From Armatimonadota bacterium (GTDB lineage Bacteria; Armatimonadota; UBA10988): 64,000 bases of DNA. Position 1 is the stretch's first letter, and each line of letters begins with the position of its first letter. A model generated the notes under the pieces. That model was given only the letters and a program-made list of their open reading frames with translations. It had not been told where the DNA came from and did not search any database. The position numbers and the translations under genes are program-made. The DNA lies in the NCBI GenBank assembly GCA_016235455.1, contig JACRKZ010000082.1, positions 16,894 through 80,893 on the forward strand, read 5' to 3'. Below are positions 52,228 to 63,500 of this stretch, piece by piece.

Positions 52228-52265
52228 AAAAGGCAAAGGCCCTCAGCCTAAGCCGAGAGCCTTTG
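52228..52265 (-). terminator. Intrinsic terminator of the pil operon
   Basis: Read on the minus strand, CAAAGGC pairs with GCCTTTG (52259-52265 with 52234-52240), strengthened by internal pairing, and is followed by CCTTTTGGGG. It lies 21 bases past the pilQ stop. Confidence 0.6.
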
Positions 52266-52285
52266 ACAAGGATGCTGGCAGTTGC

Positions 52286-54193
<1,908 letters not shown>

Positions 54194-54312
54194 GGTTCCA
54201 TCTCCTCGCCGCAAGCGGCCCTTCGTGTGCGTTCTCTAACCCCTGGCTCAGCCCCGCACCCAGTGTAGCGAGGCTGAGCCATATAGACAACCGCTACCGG
54301 CAATCGGCTCGT

Positions 54313-55149
54313 CTATCGATTGTTGCGATTGTTGTTCCGGTTGTTGTTGCGATTGTTGTTGCCGTTGTTGTTCCGGTTGTTGTTATTGTTGTTGCCGAAA
54401 CCGCCATTGTTGTTGTTGCCGAAGCCGCCGTTATTGTTGCCATTCATGCCGTTCATGCCGTTCATGCCGCCATAGGCGCCACCACCGGACATCATCATCA
54501 GCATCTGGTAGCGCAACGGCATGCCCTGGATGCCCTTCTCCTGGTTGCTGAACAGCATGGCCAGCGCGGGAGCATCAGCGTAGCGCAACGGGATGACCAC
54601 GGGCATGCCCTTCGCGGAAGCCGTGGCATTCGGCGCATCGGCAGCTGTGCCTGCGCCGGCCAGGCCAGGCATCGCGGCGGGAGCGCCCGGCGCCATCATG
54701 CCACCAGGGTTCGTGGCGGCCGGCCGGGTACCGGTGGGCCGCGGCGGCGTGGGTCGCGTCGGCACGGCACCGGTGAAGCCGGTACCGGGCACGGCGCCCG
54801 TCGCCGGCGTCGGCGGGGTCGGGGCAGCGCCACCACCGGCGCCATCCGCCGGTTTGATGATGTAGACGTCCTGCACCACGTCGAACTGCGCCTTGGCGGT
54901 GCTCAGCACCAGTTTGAGCGCCTCGTCGAAGGGCTTGTTGTTGATCGCGATGGTGACCGGTGTGTCACCGTTCACGCCCGGCGTCAGCACGTACTCGAAC
55001 GCCACCTGCTGCTTGACCAGGTCGAGGACCTGGCTCAGCCGCGCGTCCTTGAGATTCAGGGTGATCACGCCGTCGGCGGCGCTCGCCCGACCAACCGTCA
55101 ATGCCAGCACCAGTGCGGCGCTCAAAACTGTTGCGGCGATCCTTCGCAT
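54313..55149 (-). CDS. STN-domain periplasmic protein with Asn/Arg-rich tail
   Basis: A 278-residue exported protein between the pilP-like gene and pilQ. Signal MRRIAATVLSAALVLALTVG; ATG 55149 follows GGAGGAG. Residues 25-100 are an STN/secretin short N-terminal domain (VITLNLKDARLSQVLDLVKQ, VTIAINNKPFDEALKLVLST). A Pro/Thr/Gly linker, the segment MPVVIPLRYADAPALAMLFS (a secretin N1-like strand-helix) and then Met-Asn and Asn-rich repeats close the protein. It looks like a free-standing N-domain module that could cap or line the secretin. Not part of classical pilMNOPQ. Confidence 0.82.
   Translation of the reverse strand: MRRIAATVLSAALVLALTVGRASAADGVITLNLKDARLSQVLDLVKQQVAFEYVLTPGVNGDTPVTIAINNKPFDEALKLVLSTAKAQFDVVQDVYIIKPADGAGGGAAPTPPTPATGAVPGTGFTGAVPTRPTPPRPTGTRPAATNPGGMMAPGAPAAMPGLAGAGTAADAPNATASAKGMPVVIPLRYADAPALAMLFSNQEKGIQGMPLRYQMLMMMSGGGAYGGMNGMNGMNGNNNGGFGNNNNGGFGNNNNNNRNNNGNNNRNNNRNNNRNNR
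54314..54470 (-). repeat. Asn-rich coding repeat (RNNN/GNNN units)
   Basis: AAC/AAT-rich triplet and 12-base repeats encode MNGMNGMNG, GGFGNNNN and then RNNN units to the stop. Much lower GC than the surroundings because of the Asn codons. Confidence 0.8.
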
Positions 55150-55281
55150 GGTCGCTCTCCTCCGCGGAATCATTCCGTATAGGTTCTTACCCCGGCTTGT
55201 CACCGTTCATTCACATCCCGGGCGCGTGTTTTTCAGTCTACCTCATTCGGCGCGAGTCCGCACGCACCTTCCGCCGACTCC

Positions 55282-56040
55282 CTAGCGCCGGAAAGGCGCC
55301 GAGTACAGCGTGCCGGTCACCGTGTCCTTGAGCGTCGTGCCGGTGGCGGCCACGCTGACCACGACCACCTGACGCTGACCGTTGAACTCGATGCTGATGC
55401 GCTGGCCCGGCCACACCGTGTACTGCTGGCCGTTCTGCTCGATGATGGCCTTGCCACCCAGCAGACCGGCGGTACGCAGGTCCGGCGGTTCCACGGCGCG
55501 CGTCTCCCGCTCGGGCTCCGGCGGCGGCAACACGAGGTCGGGGCGCACCGGCGAGTGCGTGACCTGATGCGGCCTGGTCGACATTTCCGGCGCCGGCTTC
55601 AGCGGCTTATCCAAAGGCGCAAACGGGTTGTTGGGTCGGCCCGGGAACTTGGGCGGACTCGCGGCCAGGTCCAGCGGCACCGCCGGCGCGGGTGGAGGAG
55701 CCTGGGCGCCTCCGCCAGGAGGACCACCCGGTGGCCCTCCAGGTCCGCCGGGCCCGCCGGCAGGCGGTGGTGGAGGCGCTGATCGGCCGCCACCGCCGCC
55801 GCCATCTTCGCCGTCGGCATTCTTGCGGCTCTTGAGCCCGCCGCCGCCGCCGTCCTCGCCATCCTCGCCGCGCTTGAGCTTGGGGCCGCTGCTGTCGCTG
55901 TCCTTCTTGCCGCCGCAGCCGGCGAGCAGGAGCGTGGACGCCACGGCGCCCAGCAATCCCACGGCCAGCAACCAGCGCCAAGCGCGCTGCGTCCCGTACG
56001 ACCGGGCGAGCTTCAAACGAATTGTCTCCGAGCCCATCAT
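55282..56040 (-). CDS. pilP: PilP-like lipoprotein of the pil locus
   Basis: A 252-residue lipoprotein: basic N-terminus, hydrophobic segment and lipobox LLLAGC. A charged Glu/Asp/Gly region and Pro/Gly-rich tract follow to about residue 120. The rest has NNPFAPLDKPLKPAPE and a small beta domain (LRTAGLLGGKAIIEQNGQQY, TVWPGQRISIEFNGQRQVVV) like the HR/PilP beta-sandwich that links the inner membrane PilNO to PilQ. Assignment rests on this fold and gene order. ATG 56040 follows GTGAGGA; GTG 56052 is possible. Confidence 0.75.
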   Translation of the reverse strand: MMGSETIRLKLARSYGTQRAWRWLLAVGLLGAVASTLLLAGCGGKKDSDSSGPKLKRGEDGEDGGGGGLKSRKNADGEDGGGGGGRSAPPPPPAGGPGGPGGPPGGPPGGGAQAPPPAPAVPLDLAASPPKFPGRPNNPFAPLDKPLKPAPEMSTRPHQVTHSPVRPDLVLPPPEPERETRAVEPPDLRTAGLLGGKAIIEQNGQQYTVWPGQRISIEFNGQRQVVVVSVAATGTTLKDTVTGTLYSAPFRR

Positions 56041-56058
56041 ATCGGTCCTCACCCGTCT

Positions 56059-57039
56059 CTACGGACGCTGCGGAGCGCCGGCACCAGAGCCGCTGGGCCC
56101 ACCACCAGGAGGCGGCGGCGGGCCGCCACCGGCCGCGCCCGCGCCCGACCCGCCGGGGCCGCTGGCGCCGGGCGGCATGCCGGGTGCGCCGCCGCCGGGC
56201 GGCATTCCGCCCATGGGCGCGCCGCCAGCCGCGGCACCCCCGGCGCCGGGCGAACCGGGTGCGTTGGTCGGCCAGACAAAGAACTCCACCGAGCAGTTGA
56301 GCTGCAGTAGCACGGAGCCTCGGTAGTCGAACGCGAGGCGTTGCAGGCTGAAGGAGCTGATCAGCGCCGTGCGGTCGAACTTGTCGGGGAAGGTCGACAC
56401 GAAGTCCAGCAGGTCGTCATACCGACCATAGATGGTCATGGGCAACGGGCCGCTGCCCACGGGCCAACTGAGCCGGCCCTCTGGCCCGGGCGGCGGCAGG
56501 CTGCTGCCGGTCAAGTTGATGTTCGGCGCCGGGACCGGGATGGGGAAGCGGAAGAACAAGTTCTTGTAGTTGGCATCGAGGAAGCGGATCAGTCGCGGGC
56601 CGGCGTCGTCGCGCTGCTGGGTCAACAGTTCGAGTACGAAGGCATCGGGCTTCTGGTAGTCGAAGGCCTTGCGATTGATGCCCACCATGTAGCGCTTGAG
56701 CACCTTCTCCAGCTCCGCCTTGTGCGCGTCACGCTCGACCTGCGCCACCTCGTGCTGCTGTTTGAGGGCCTTGAGCGCCTTGTCGAACTGGTCCGCATCC
56801 TGCTTCTTGTCCTCGGCGCCCTTCTTGTACTTGGCCGGCTTGCGCTTGTTGTCGGGCCACTGCTCCCGGCTGGAGGTGGCGCTCTGGTACTTGCCGCGGC
56901 TGCCGTCGCGCGCGCTGACCGTCTTGGTGTACTCGATCCCGAGCTTCTTCCAGGTGCTGAACTGGAAGATGGCCAGCACGATCACCCACACCACGAGGAA
57001 GATCGGAAGAACCATCCATGCCCGCATGCGTCCGCCCAT
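56059..57039 (-). CDS. pilO: PilO-like inner-membrane assembly protein
   Basis: A 326-residue bitopic protein with one N-terminal membrane helix (WMVLPIFLVVWVIVLAIFQF), a Lys/Gln/Glu-rich coiled-coil-like stretch (about 55-120), and a ferredoxin-like domain (about 180-265: LPMTIYGRYDDLLDFVSTF, LQRLAFDYRGSVLLQLNC). The last 65 residues are Gly/Pro/Met-rich low complexity. PilO dimerises with PilN in the periplasm. Position between pilN and pilP supports the call. ATG 57039 has GAGG upstream. Confidence 0.8.
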   Translation of the reverse strand: MGGRMRAWMVLPIFLVVWVIVLAIFQFSTWKKLGIEYTKTVSARDGSRGKYQSATSSREQWPDNKRKPAKYKKGAEDKKQDADQFDKALKALKQQHEVAQVERDAHKAELEKVLKRYMVGINRKAFDYQKPDAFVLELLTQQRDDAGPRLIRFLDANYKNLFFRFPIPVPAPNINLTGSSLPPPGPEGRLSWPVGSGPLPMTIYGRYDDLLDFVSTFPDKFDRTALISSFSLQRLAFDYRGSVLLQLNCSVEFFVWPTNAPGSPGAGGAAAGGAPMGGMPPGGGAPGMPPGASGPGGSGAGAAGGGPPPPPGGGPSGSGAGAPQRP

Positions 57040-57052
57040 GGTCTTGCCTCGC

Positions 57053-58222
57053 TTACCTAGAACCTGAGGGGCCGCCCGCAGGAGTGCCCGGGCCGCCAGG
57101 AGAACCTGGAGGCGGAGCCGGCGGACCTCCCGGGGAGCCGCCAGGCATACCGGGCGCGCCGCCCGACATACCCGGCATGCCCGGCATGCCGCCGCCACCA
57201 CCCGCCGCGGCCCCACCGGCCGGGCTGGGGAACGGGTTGCCCCAGCGCCCGGAAATGACCAGGTTCAAATAGGGCTGCAAGGGCGGGTCGTCGGAAGCCT
57301 GGATGAACTGCCGGTGCGCCGCATCTTGCGGATTGGTGAAGAACTGCGTGGTCTCCAAGTTGAGTCCCTGCAGGCTGCGCAGGCCGCCCGCGGAAGCCAC
57401 GGCAGCGCCGGGACCGCCGGCACCCGGGGCCGCGCCGCCGGAGCCGCCCGACCCGCCGGGGGCCGCGCTCGGCATGCCGCCGGGCGAACCGCCCGAGCCA
57501 CCCGGAGGGCCGGACGGACCGGGGGCACTCATGCCGGGGCCGCCCGATCCACCCGAACTGCCGGGCCCGCCCGGGCCACCGGGCGCGGCACCGCCGCCGG
57601 TCACGCCAGTCACCGCGCCGAGCGTGCGCGAACTGCTGTTGACGCCCTGCAGGTCACCGGTGCTGAAGGGCAGCTCGATGCGCCGCCGGGTGTCCGGCCC
57701 CCAGCCGCGCGGGCTGGTCGGGTTGGGCCAACCGCTCAGGCCCTGGATCGACAGGGAGTCGGTGGCGATCAGTCCGGCTTTGTAGGCCTGCTTGAGGTTG
57801 ATCATCAGGCCGGCCACATCCTGCGTGCCCTTGGTGCGCACCTGCATGGTGAAGCCCTCGCCGGTCAGGGCAACGGACAGCACCTCGGCGCGGTTGAAGA
57901 TGTAGCGGCTCAACATGCGCAGGTACTTGGGGAAGTTGTCGCTGTAGTTCAGCAGGCTCTTGACGTAGGCCAACTGGGCATCGAACGGCGCCACCTCGGC
58001 CTTGACCTGTTCGATCTCGCCCTGCTTGGCGGTGATCTGCTGCTCAAACGCCGCCGCCGCCGAGGCCTGGTTCTTCATGTCGGCGACTTTGGTCTTGAGC
58101 GCGGTGGTACGCCACAACGCGAAGCCGACCACGCCGACGGTGAGGATGGCACACAGGATCATGGCCTGCGTGACTTTGCGGGCCTCAAAGAACCTGCGGT
58201 CCAGAAGTTGTAGCTTCAGCAT
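57053..58222 (-). CDS. pilN: PilN-like inner-membrane assembly protein
   Basis: A 389-residue bitopic protein. MLKLQLLDRRFFEARKV is the cytoplasmic peptide that binds PilM, followed by a membrane helix (AMILCAILTVGVVGFALW), a coiled coil (about 40-85) and a ferredoxin-like domain (about 90-190: SRYIFNRAEVLSVALTGEGF). From about 205 there is a Gly/Ser/Pro/Ala-rich stretch, then LQGLNLETTQFFTNPQDAAH and PYLNLVISGRWGNPF, and a second Gly/Pro/Met tail. PilN normally ends much earlier. Ten bases after the pilM stop. Confidence 0.85.
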   Translation of the reverse strand: MLKLQLLDRRFFEARKVTQAMILCAILTVGVVGFALWRTTALKTKVADMKNQASAAAAFEQQITAKQGEIEQVKAEVAPFDAQLAYVKSLLNYSDNFPKYLRMLSRYIFNRAEVLSVALTGEGFTMQVRTKGTQDVAGLMINLKQAYKAGLIATDSLSIQGLSGWPNPTSPRGWGPDTRRRIELPFSTGDLQGVNSSSRTLGAVTGVTGGGAAPGGPGGPGSSGGSGGPGMSAPGPSGPPGGSGGSPGGMPSAAPGGSGGSGGAAPGAGGPGAAVASAGGLRSLQGLNLETTQFFTNPQDAAHRQFIQASDDPPLQPYLNLVISGRWGNPFPSPAGGAAAGGGGGMPGMPGMSGGAPGMPGGSPGGPPAPPPGSPGGPGTPAGGPSGSR

Positions 58223-58232
58223 GGAGCAGCCC

Positions 58233-59420
58233 CTACATCAGCCCGCGCATGGCCAGGCCCACGGCAACCGCAAGGACAGGCTCATCACGATCCACATCCT
58301 CCGCGGGCAGTTTGGCCGACAGGGCAATCCCCTCCAGGGGGCGCCCCTCTTCCACGGTCAGGCCGAGCTCGGCCTCGAAGAATTCCGCCAGCCCCTCGAT
58401 GCGGGCCGAGCCGCCCACCAGGACGACCTTGTCGACGACCGCACCTTCATACTGGCTCTGGTAGTACTCCAACGACCGCGCCACTTCCTGCGCCAGGTCG
58501 CGAACCACTGGTTCCATGACCTCGCGCACGCGCAGCCGCTCCTCGTCCTCGGGCGACAGGAGGTCCAGGTCGTCACTGCCTTCGGCCGCCGGAGCCGGGC
58601 CGGGCGAGGAACTGAAGGCCAGGTCGAGGCTTTCGCCGCTGGTGCCCGAAGCGCCCTCGTCGCTGGCCAGGAAGCCCAGGTCGTAGCTGCTGCCGACGTC
58701 GGTCGCGCCGGCCGGATCAGCCTTGGCTGGGGCAGGCGTGGCCATGGAGCTGCCGGCGTCGGGCACGTCGAACTGGAAGTCGAAACTGCTGTCCGGCCCG
58801 GCCTCGGTGCTGCCCACGCCGCTGGAGGTGGCGGCGCTGGCCGAGATCGTGCTGGGCGAGGTGGCGGCCGGCTCGGACTCGCCGAAATCGAACATGAACG
58901 TCTCGTCAGCCGACGCTTCGGGGCCACTGGCCGTCGACGTGGCGGCTGGCGCCGCATCGGCGGCCCCGAAGTCAAACGTGAAGGACTCTTCGGCGCCGGC
59001 GTCGCTGGAGGCGGCCGGGGGCACGACGGCGGCCGGCGCGGCGGGCTCATCGGCCAGATCGAAGGCGAAGGACGCACCGTCGTCGTCGTCGTCGTCGCCG
59101 GCGGGCGCGGCCAAGTCGAAGTCGAACGTGGTGTCGGGCCCCGCCTGGGCCTTGGGCTCGGGCGCGCTGTCCTCGGCGAAGGCGAACTCGAAGGTGGTCT
59201 CGTCGGCGTTGGGCGCGGTGGAGCCTACCGCACCGACCTTGGGCAGGTCGGCCTGGTCGCCGAAGTCGAACGTGCCTTCGTCAAACTGCACGTCGGGCGG
59301 GCCGGCCTCGGCGGCGGGCTCCTTGAGCCCGAAGTCGAAGGCGCCGCCAGCGGCTGCCGGAGCGTCCAACTCCAGCGGCGAGATGTCGTCCGGCTCGTCG
59401 TCGAAGCGGACCTCGGGCGG
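58233..59420 (-). CDS. pilM: PilM, part after the in-frame amber codon
   Basis: 395 codons in the same frame as the N-terminal part, directly following its UAG. The first 230 are an acidic repeat region with more than ten short units of type FDFG or [ST]FxFD (GAFDFGLKE, GTFDFGDQA, TTFDFDLAA, SFTFDFGAAD, TFMFDFGESE). The last 120 are the missing half of the actin-like PilM fold: VVRDLAQEVARSLEYYQSQ, VVDKVVLVGGSARIEGLAEF (adenosine/phosphate-2 loop) and VLAVAVGLAMRGL. No good independent start exists; the nearest is TTG 59369 without a proper ribosome-binding site. It is needed to complete the ATP-binding fold. Confidence 0.8.
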   Translation of the reverse strand, partial: PPEVRFDDEPDDISPLELDAPAAAGGAFDFGLKEPAAEAGPPDVQFDEGTFDFGDQADLPKVGAVGSTAPNADETTFEFAFAEDSAPEPKAQAGPDTTFDFDLAAPAGDDDDDDGASFAFDLADEPAAPAAVVPPAASSDAGAEESFTFDFGAADAAPAATSTASGPEASADETFMFDFGESEPAATSPSTISASAATSSGVGSTEAGPDSSFDFQFDVPDAGSSMATPAPAKADPAGATDVGSSYDLGFLASDEGASGTSGESLDLAFSSSPGPAPAAEGSDDLDLLSPEDEERLRVREVMEPVVRDLAQEVARSLEYYQSQYEGAVVDKVVLVGGSARIEGLAEFFEAELGLTVEEGRPLEGIALSAKLPAEDVDRDEPVLAVAVGLAMRGLM

Positions 59421-59423
59421 CTA
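59421..59423 (-). other. pilM: In-frame UAG inside pilM
   Basis: Minus-strand context GGC-TAG-CCG. The coding on both sides is the same kind of acidic Phe/Asp/Gly-rich linker and is in the same frame. TAG is a normal stop elsewhere here (rpmF, plsX, fabD, fabF), so a general reassignment is not supported. Confidence 0.85.
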
Positions 59424-60344
59424 GCCCGCGCCGGCCGCATCACCGAAGCTGAGTCCGCCGCTCATGCCGGCGAAGCCCATGTCGCTGCTGTCCTCGGGGT
59501 CCAAGTCGAACAGGTCGGAACCGAAGTCAAGCGCGGGCATGGTCGGCGCTTCGGCGGCCGCCGGCTCGGCGGCGCGCTTCAAGCGAGCGGCGAGCTCGGG
59601 CGGCAGGGCGCGCATGGAGCCGAACTGCCGCTTGAGGCGCTCGGCCTGCTGTTCGCTGACGCCGAGACCTTCGCTGAGCCGCTGGGTGATGCTGCGACCG
59701 CCAATGGGAATGCTGCGCGGGAAGTGCAGCAGCCCGTCCTTGATGACGCCCAGATCGGTGGAGTTGGCGCCGATGTTGACCAGCGCGATGGTCTGCTCCA
59801 GGCCGCCGGACAGATCCGGCCCTTCCACCAGGCTGTGGCTCAGCGCCAGCGGCTGCACATCGATGGCCTTGGGCTGAAGCTTGGCGCTGTGCAGCGCCGC
59901 GTAGTGATCCTCGATCATGCTGTCGACGGCGGCGGCGAACAGGACTTCCATGCTCGGGGAGTCCGGCGATTCGCCTGGGCGGTCGATGGGCATATAGTCC
60001 ATGATGAAGCTGCTGGCCGAGAACGGGATGTGTCGCTCCACCTCGAACTTCATGTTCTCGTCGAGCTCGGAGCGGCTGACACGGTGCACCTTGATGATGC
60101 GCACCACCACCGACTGCTGGCCCTGCACGGAGGTGACAACCTTGCGGGTTTTGATGCGGCGGTTCTTCAACAGGCCGCTGATCGCCTCGGCGATCTGCTC
60201 CACATCGGCGATGTCGCCATTGGCCACGGCGCCCGGCGGGGTCGGCGCGATGCCATAGTTGAGCAGTTTCAGATGGCCGCGCTTGCCGGCCATCTCCACT
60301 ACTTTGATTGTATCGGACCCGATGTCCAGACCTAGCACCGCCAT
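59421..60344 (-). CDS. pilM: PilM, N-terminal part up to an in-frame amber codon
   Basis: Cytoplasmic actin-like ATPase that docks the pilus assembly platform through PilN. 307 residues from ATG 60344, which lies about 50 bases downstream of a good promoter. AVLGLDIGSDTIKVVEMAGK is the phosphate-1 motif; SVVVRIIKVHRVSRSELDEN, FEVERHIPFS, IALVNIGANSTDLGVIKDG (phosphate-2) and IPIGGRSITQRLSEGLGVS follow as in PilM. The sequence then enters the acidic linker (LDFGSDLFDLDPEDSSD) and stops at TAG 59421. Subdomain 2's C-terminal half is encoded beyond the stop, so the product as read is incomplete. Confidence 0.88.
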   Translation of the reverse strand: MAVLGLDIGSDTIKVVEMAGKRGHLKLLNYGIAPTPPGAVANGDIADVEQIAEAISGLLKNRRIKTRKVVTSVQGQQSVVVRIIKVHRVSRSELDENMKFEVERHIPFSASSFIMDYMPIDRPGESPDSPSMEVLFAAAVDSMIEDHYAALHSAKLQPKAIDVQPLALSHSLVEGPDLSGGLEQTIALVNIGANSTDLGVIKDGLLHFPRSIPIGGRSITQRLSEGLGVSEQQAERLKRQFGSMRALPPELAARLKRAAEPAAAEAPTMPALDFGSDLFDLDPEDSSDMGFAGMSGGLSFGDAAGAG

Positions 60345-60399
60345 GGTCCCTACCCCGCAGACCAGCCCCGCGAACGAGCTGCAGCCCTGCTGACGCGCC

Positions 60400-60429
60400 A
60401 TTGTACGAGATGCCGAGGCAGCCCGTCAA
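60400..60429 (-). promoter_or_regulatory. Promoter of the pil operon
   Basis: Minus strand TTGACG (60424-60429), an 18-base spacer and TACAAT (60400-60405). This matches sigma70-type consensus at five of six positions in each hexamer and supports ATG 60344 as the pilM start. Confidence 0.7.
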
Positions 60430-60530
60430 GCCGCACCGCAATCGCGCTTGCCGTTCGCGCGCTGTTCCGCACTGTCTCTATTGTGCCACGTCCCGCGACC
60501 CAGGGCGCCCTGGCGCCCGATTCACGGTGA

Positions 60531-60554
60531 GGCCCTGCCCCGTGGGGCAGGGCC
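60531..60554. terminator. Strong GC hairpin after the large unknown gene
   Basis: GGCCCTGCCCC and GGGGCAGGGCC form a perfect 11-bp stem with a GT loop, 37 bases past the stop of the 60592 gene. A 14-bp palindrome CCAGGGCGCCCTGG (60500-60513) follows. No T-tract on the minus strand. Confidence 0.45.
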
Positions 60555-60591
60555 AATGGCCACCTGTTCGACACTCGCGCACCCGCGCGGG

Positions 60592-63500
60592 TTACCGCGC
60601 TTCGGCCGCCGGCGTGTAATCAGGCAGGAAAGCGCCGTAGTAGACGTGTGTTCCGGCCTTCCCACGCAGGGGCGGATTGCCCGCGGTTGGATTGAGCTGA
60701 TACAGGTCGCGGGTGCTGACCCAGGCCAGCCAGTGCCGGCCCGACATGATCGACCGTTGGTTGCCACCCAGCGGATACCCGGCCAGGAAGTGCTCGGAGG
60801 CCAGCGCCGGCATGCTCTCGCTGCCCACGCCATCCATGGGCAGCACGCGCTCGGGGCCCAGGCCCGGTACGTAGTGGTACTCGTCCGTGGACGTCGCCGT
60901 GCCAGTGTCCGTGGTGTAGGTGTAGGTGAACCGCACCCGGTGCCCGGCCCGATCGAACGGCAGGTGCACCATGCCGTCGCGCAGGTCGTCCGGTGTCAGC
61001 GTGGGCGTGATGGCCTGCGGCGTGGTGTCCAGGTCGGCCATGGCGGTCGGCGCGGCGGTGAGCGGCGGCTTGTCCAGCGGCACCGACAGGCTGAACGTGC
61101 GGTACCACAGCTGGCCGCGCCCGTTCTCCAGACCGCGCCGCCAGACCAGCGTCAGGCGCTCCCACCAGTCGAACGCCGCCGTAGGCTGCGTGTCGCCGGC
61201 CAGGTCGGTGGTCATGCGCCAAGTGGCCGGCCGATAGCTGGCGTAGACGTAGATCGGGTTGTTCTGGCCGCGCTTGTAGAGTGGCGCACTGAAGGTCACC
61301 CGTCCGAGGCCGGGATGGATGCGCACGGCCTTGATGCCGCGGGCGGCCAGGGTTGCGAAGGCGTCGCTCGGCGCGCCGCTGTTGGCGAGGGCCAGGACCC
61401 ACTCCTCCTGCGCGGCATCCCACATCGCGCTGGGCAAGTCGAAGTTGACCGTCAGCAGTGTGGGATTGGTGCTCAGGTCGGGCGGCCCGGCGGTCAGACT
61501 GGTCGCCGCGTAGATGCGCAGCCGCACCAACGGCACGACGGCGCCCGCGCTGTCGTGGTCGACGATGGGCAGCACCGTGTCGGCGAAGCCCTTGTGGTTG
61601 ACCTGCTCGACGCGCCGCACACCGGGCGAAGCCGCGGCGCAGTAGCTGAGTCGCGGCTGCGCCGGGGGCATCACCCAGTCGGGATGGGCCGATCCGTAGG
61701 CCACGTTCTCAGGCGTCGACTGCAGCAGTTCGTCGGTGATCCGCGCGAACGGCACCCGCCCGCCGGGCAGGCAGGTCAGGGTCTGGGTCTGGCCGGTGGC
61801 CGGATAGTCCATGGTCACCGGCCCGGCCGTACCCGTGCGGGCCAGTCGGAAGCCGTCCTCCGCCATGGGCGAGTTGGTCAGGCCGTCGGCCCAGGTGTTG
61901 ACGTTGTCGGTGGCCGACTCGGCCGGATCCTGCAAGGCACGGTAGCGCGTCCAGTAGATGTCCTGGTTCTGCCACAGGGGCGACCAGGCGCTGTAGAACC
62001 CGTTGAGCAGCCGCAGATTGCCGACTCGCGGATCGCTGCCCACGGGCGCCGTGTTGGTGGCTTCGTCGCGGTAGCCGGGCAGCAGCCAGGGCTCGGCCAT
62101 GTTGGTCAGGCCGGGCGGCGTGCGCAGGTCGTAGTTGCGCACCGGCGAGCCGGCGGGCACGCTGATGGCGTCGGCATAGCCGGCGCCGGCGCCATAGGCC
62201 GCGGGCATGCTGATGGCGTTGAAGCCCAGCCTGGCTCGCCCGCCCTGGCCGTTCTGCCAGGCGCACCAGGCCACGAGGCCGGCGCCATTCATGGTGTCCA
62301 CCACCGCGCGCGGCATGGCCTTGTTGACCAGCCCGTTGCCCGAGGCGTCATCGGCCACGGTCAGCAGTGGGCCGCGGTTGGTGCCCGAGTAACGGTAGAA
62401 CTGCAGCGCGCTGGCGCGGCGGTTCTCGGCGGGCTTGTCGGCTTCGTTGTGCCACATCACCAGGTAGTCAGGCCCAGCGCTGCCAGGGATGGCGCAGACG
62501 CTGGGATAGACGTTGCGCGTACCCACCGGCGCGGCCCCTTGCGGATTGCCGGCCAGCGGCGCATTCGGCCAGCTGAAGGCGCGGTAGTTGGTGCTGGTGA
62601 CCTGACCCGCGGCCAGCGCCGGTCGGCCCGCCCGCTGCAGCCAGACGTCCCAGCGCGGATTGGTGCCGCCGCCGGGATCGAGCAGGCGCGACCAGAACAC
62701 GGTGAGCTGGTCCGAGCTGTTGGGCAGCGGGTTGCTCATGGTGGTCAGGTCCTGGGCCACAGCCAGTGCCGGCGTGGCGTCGGCCACATCGGGCTCGCTG
62801 TAGAACTGCAGGTCGGGGATCGGCTGGAATGTGCCCGGCTGAGCGCGCGTGGCGTCGTAAGGCGCCACGTTGAGCACGTTGGCCGATTCACGGCGACGGT
62901 CGGTCTCGTTATCGAAGAAGTCCGCCACGCGGGCCAGGGGTCCCTCGGTGACGGTCGCCTTCATCACCGCACTACCACCGACAGCGGTCTTGGCGGCCCG
63001 GTCGGGCGCGTTGGTGCCGTCGTTGGGGCAGTCGGCGGCCTGTGTGCCCAGGTTGTCCACGAAGCCGCCCAGCGTGCCGGCGTAGTTGCCCATCGGCTGC
63101 CCGACGGGGATGCGCAGTGGCGTCGCCAGGTCGTTGCGGCCCAGCCGCAAGTAGACGTCGGTCACGGTGTTGCCCACCAGCGACCCCGCGGCGGCCGGGA
63201 AGACGGCCGACAGCGTGCCCCCACCGAACATCTGGATGAGACCACGCTCGGTCGGCGCGCCGATGGCCAGGTTGCTGCTCAGCCACGAGGGGATCGGGTT
63301 GAGCTGGATACCGCGCGCCCGGCTGGCGCCGTCGGCCACCTGAATGGCGCGCATCGGGTCCTGCACATAGAACTTCACGTCGTAGAGCGGCACGTTGCCT
63401 TCGTTGGTGATGGTCACCGGCACCCACTGCGACATCGCTCCGCCGATGGCCCGACCGAAGTCGATGAAGCGCTCGGCGATGCTCATGCGGCGCTCATAGC

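Larger units (their letters stand above)
51907..52285. other. Non-coding gap between convergent fab and pil operons
   Basis: 379 bases with no credible gene; short open frames are Arg/Pro-rich and have no ribosome-binding sites. It holds one strong hairpin near each operon end and otherwise pyrimidine-rich sequence on the plus strand. Confidence 0.6.

Noticed and set aside
51921..52251. Small plus-strand genes after fabF
   Set aside because: Arg/Pro/Cys-rich translations, no ribosome-binding site, overlapping alternative frames and strong hairpins in the region.
59421..59423. Genome-wide reassignment of TAG to a sense codon
   Set aside because: Several solid genes end at TAG here (rpmF, plsX, fabD, fabF), with family-typical C-termini.
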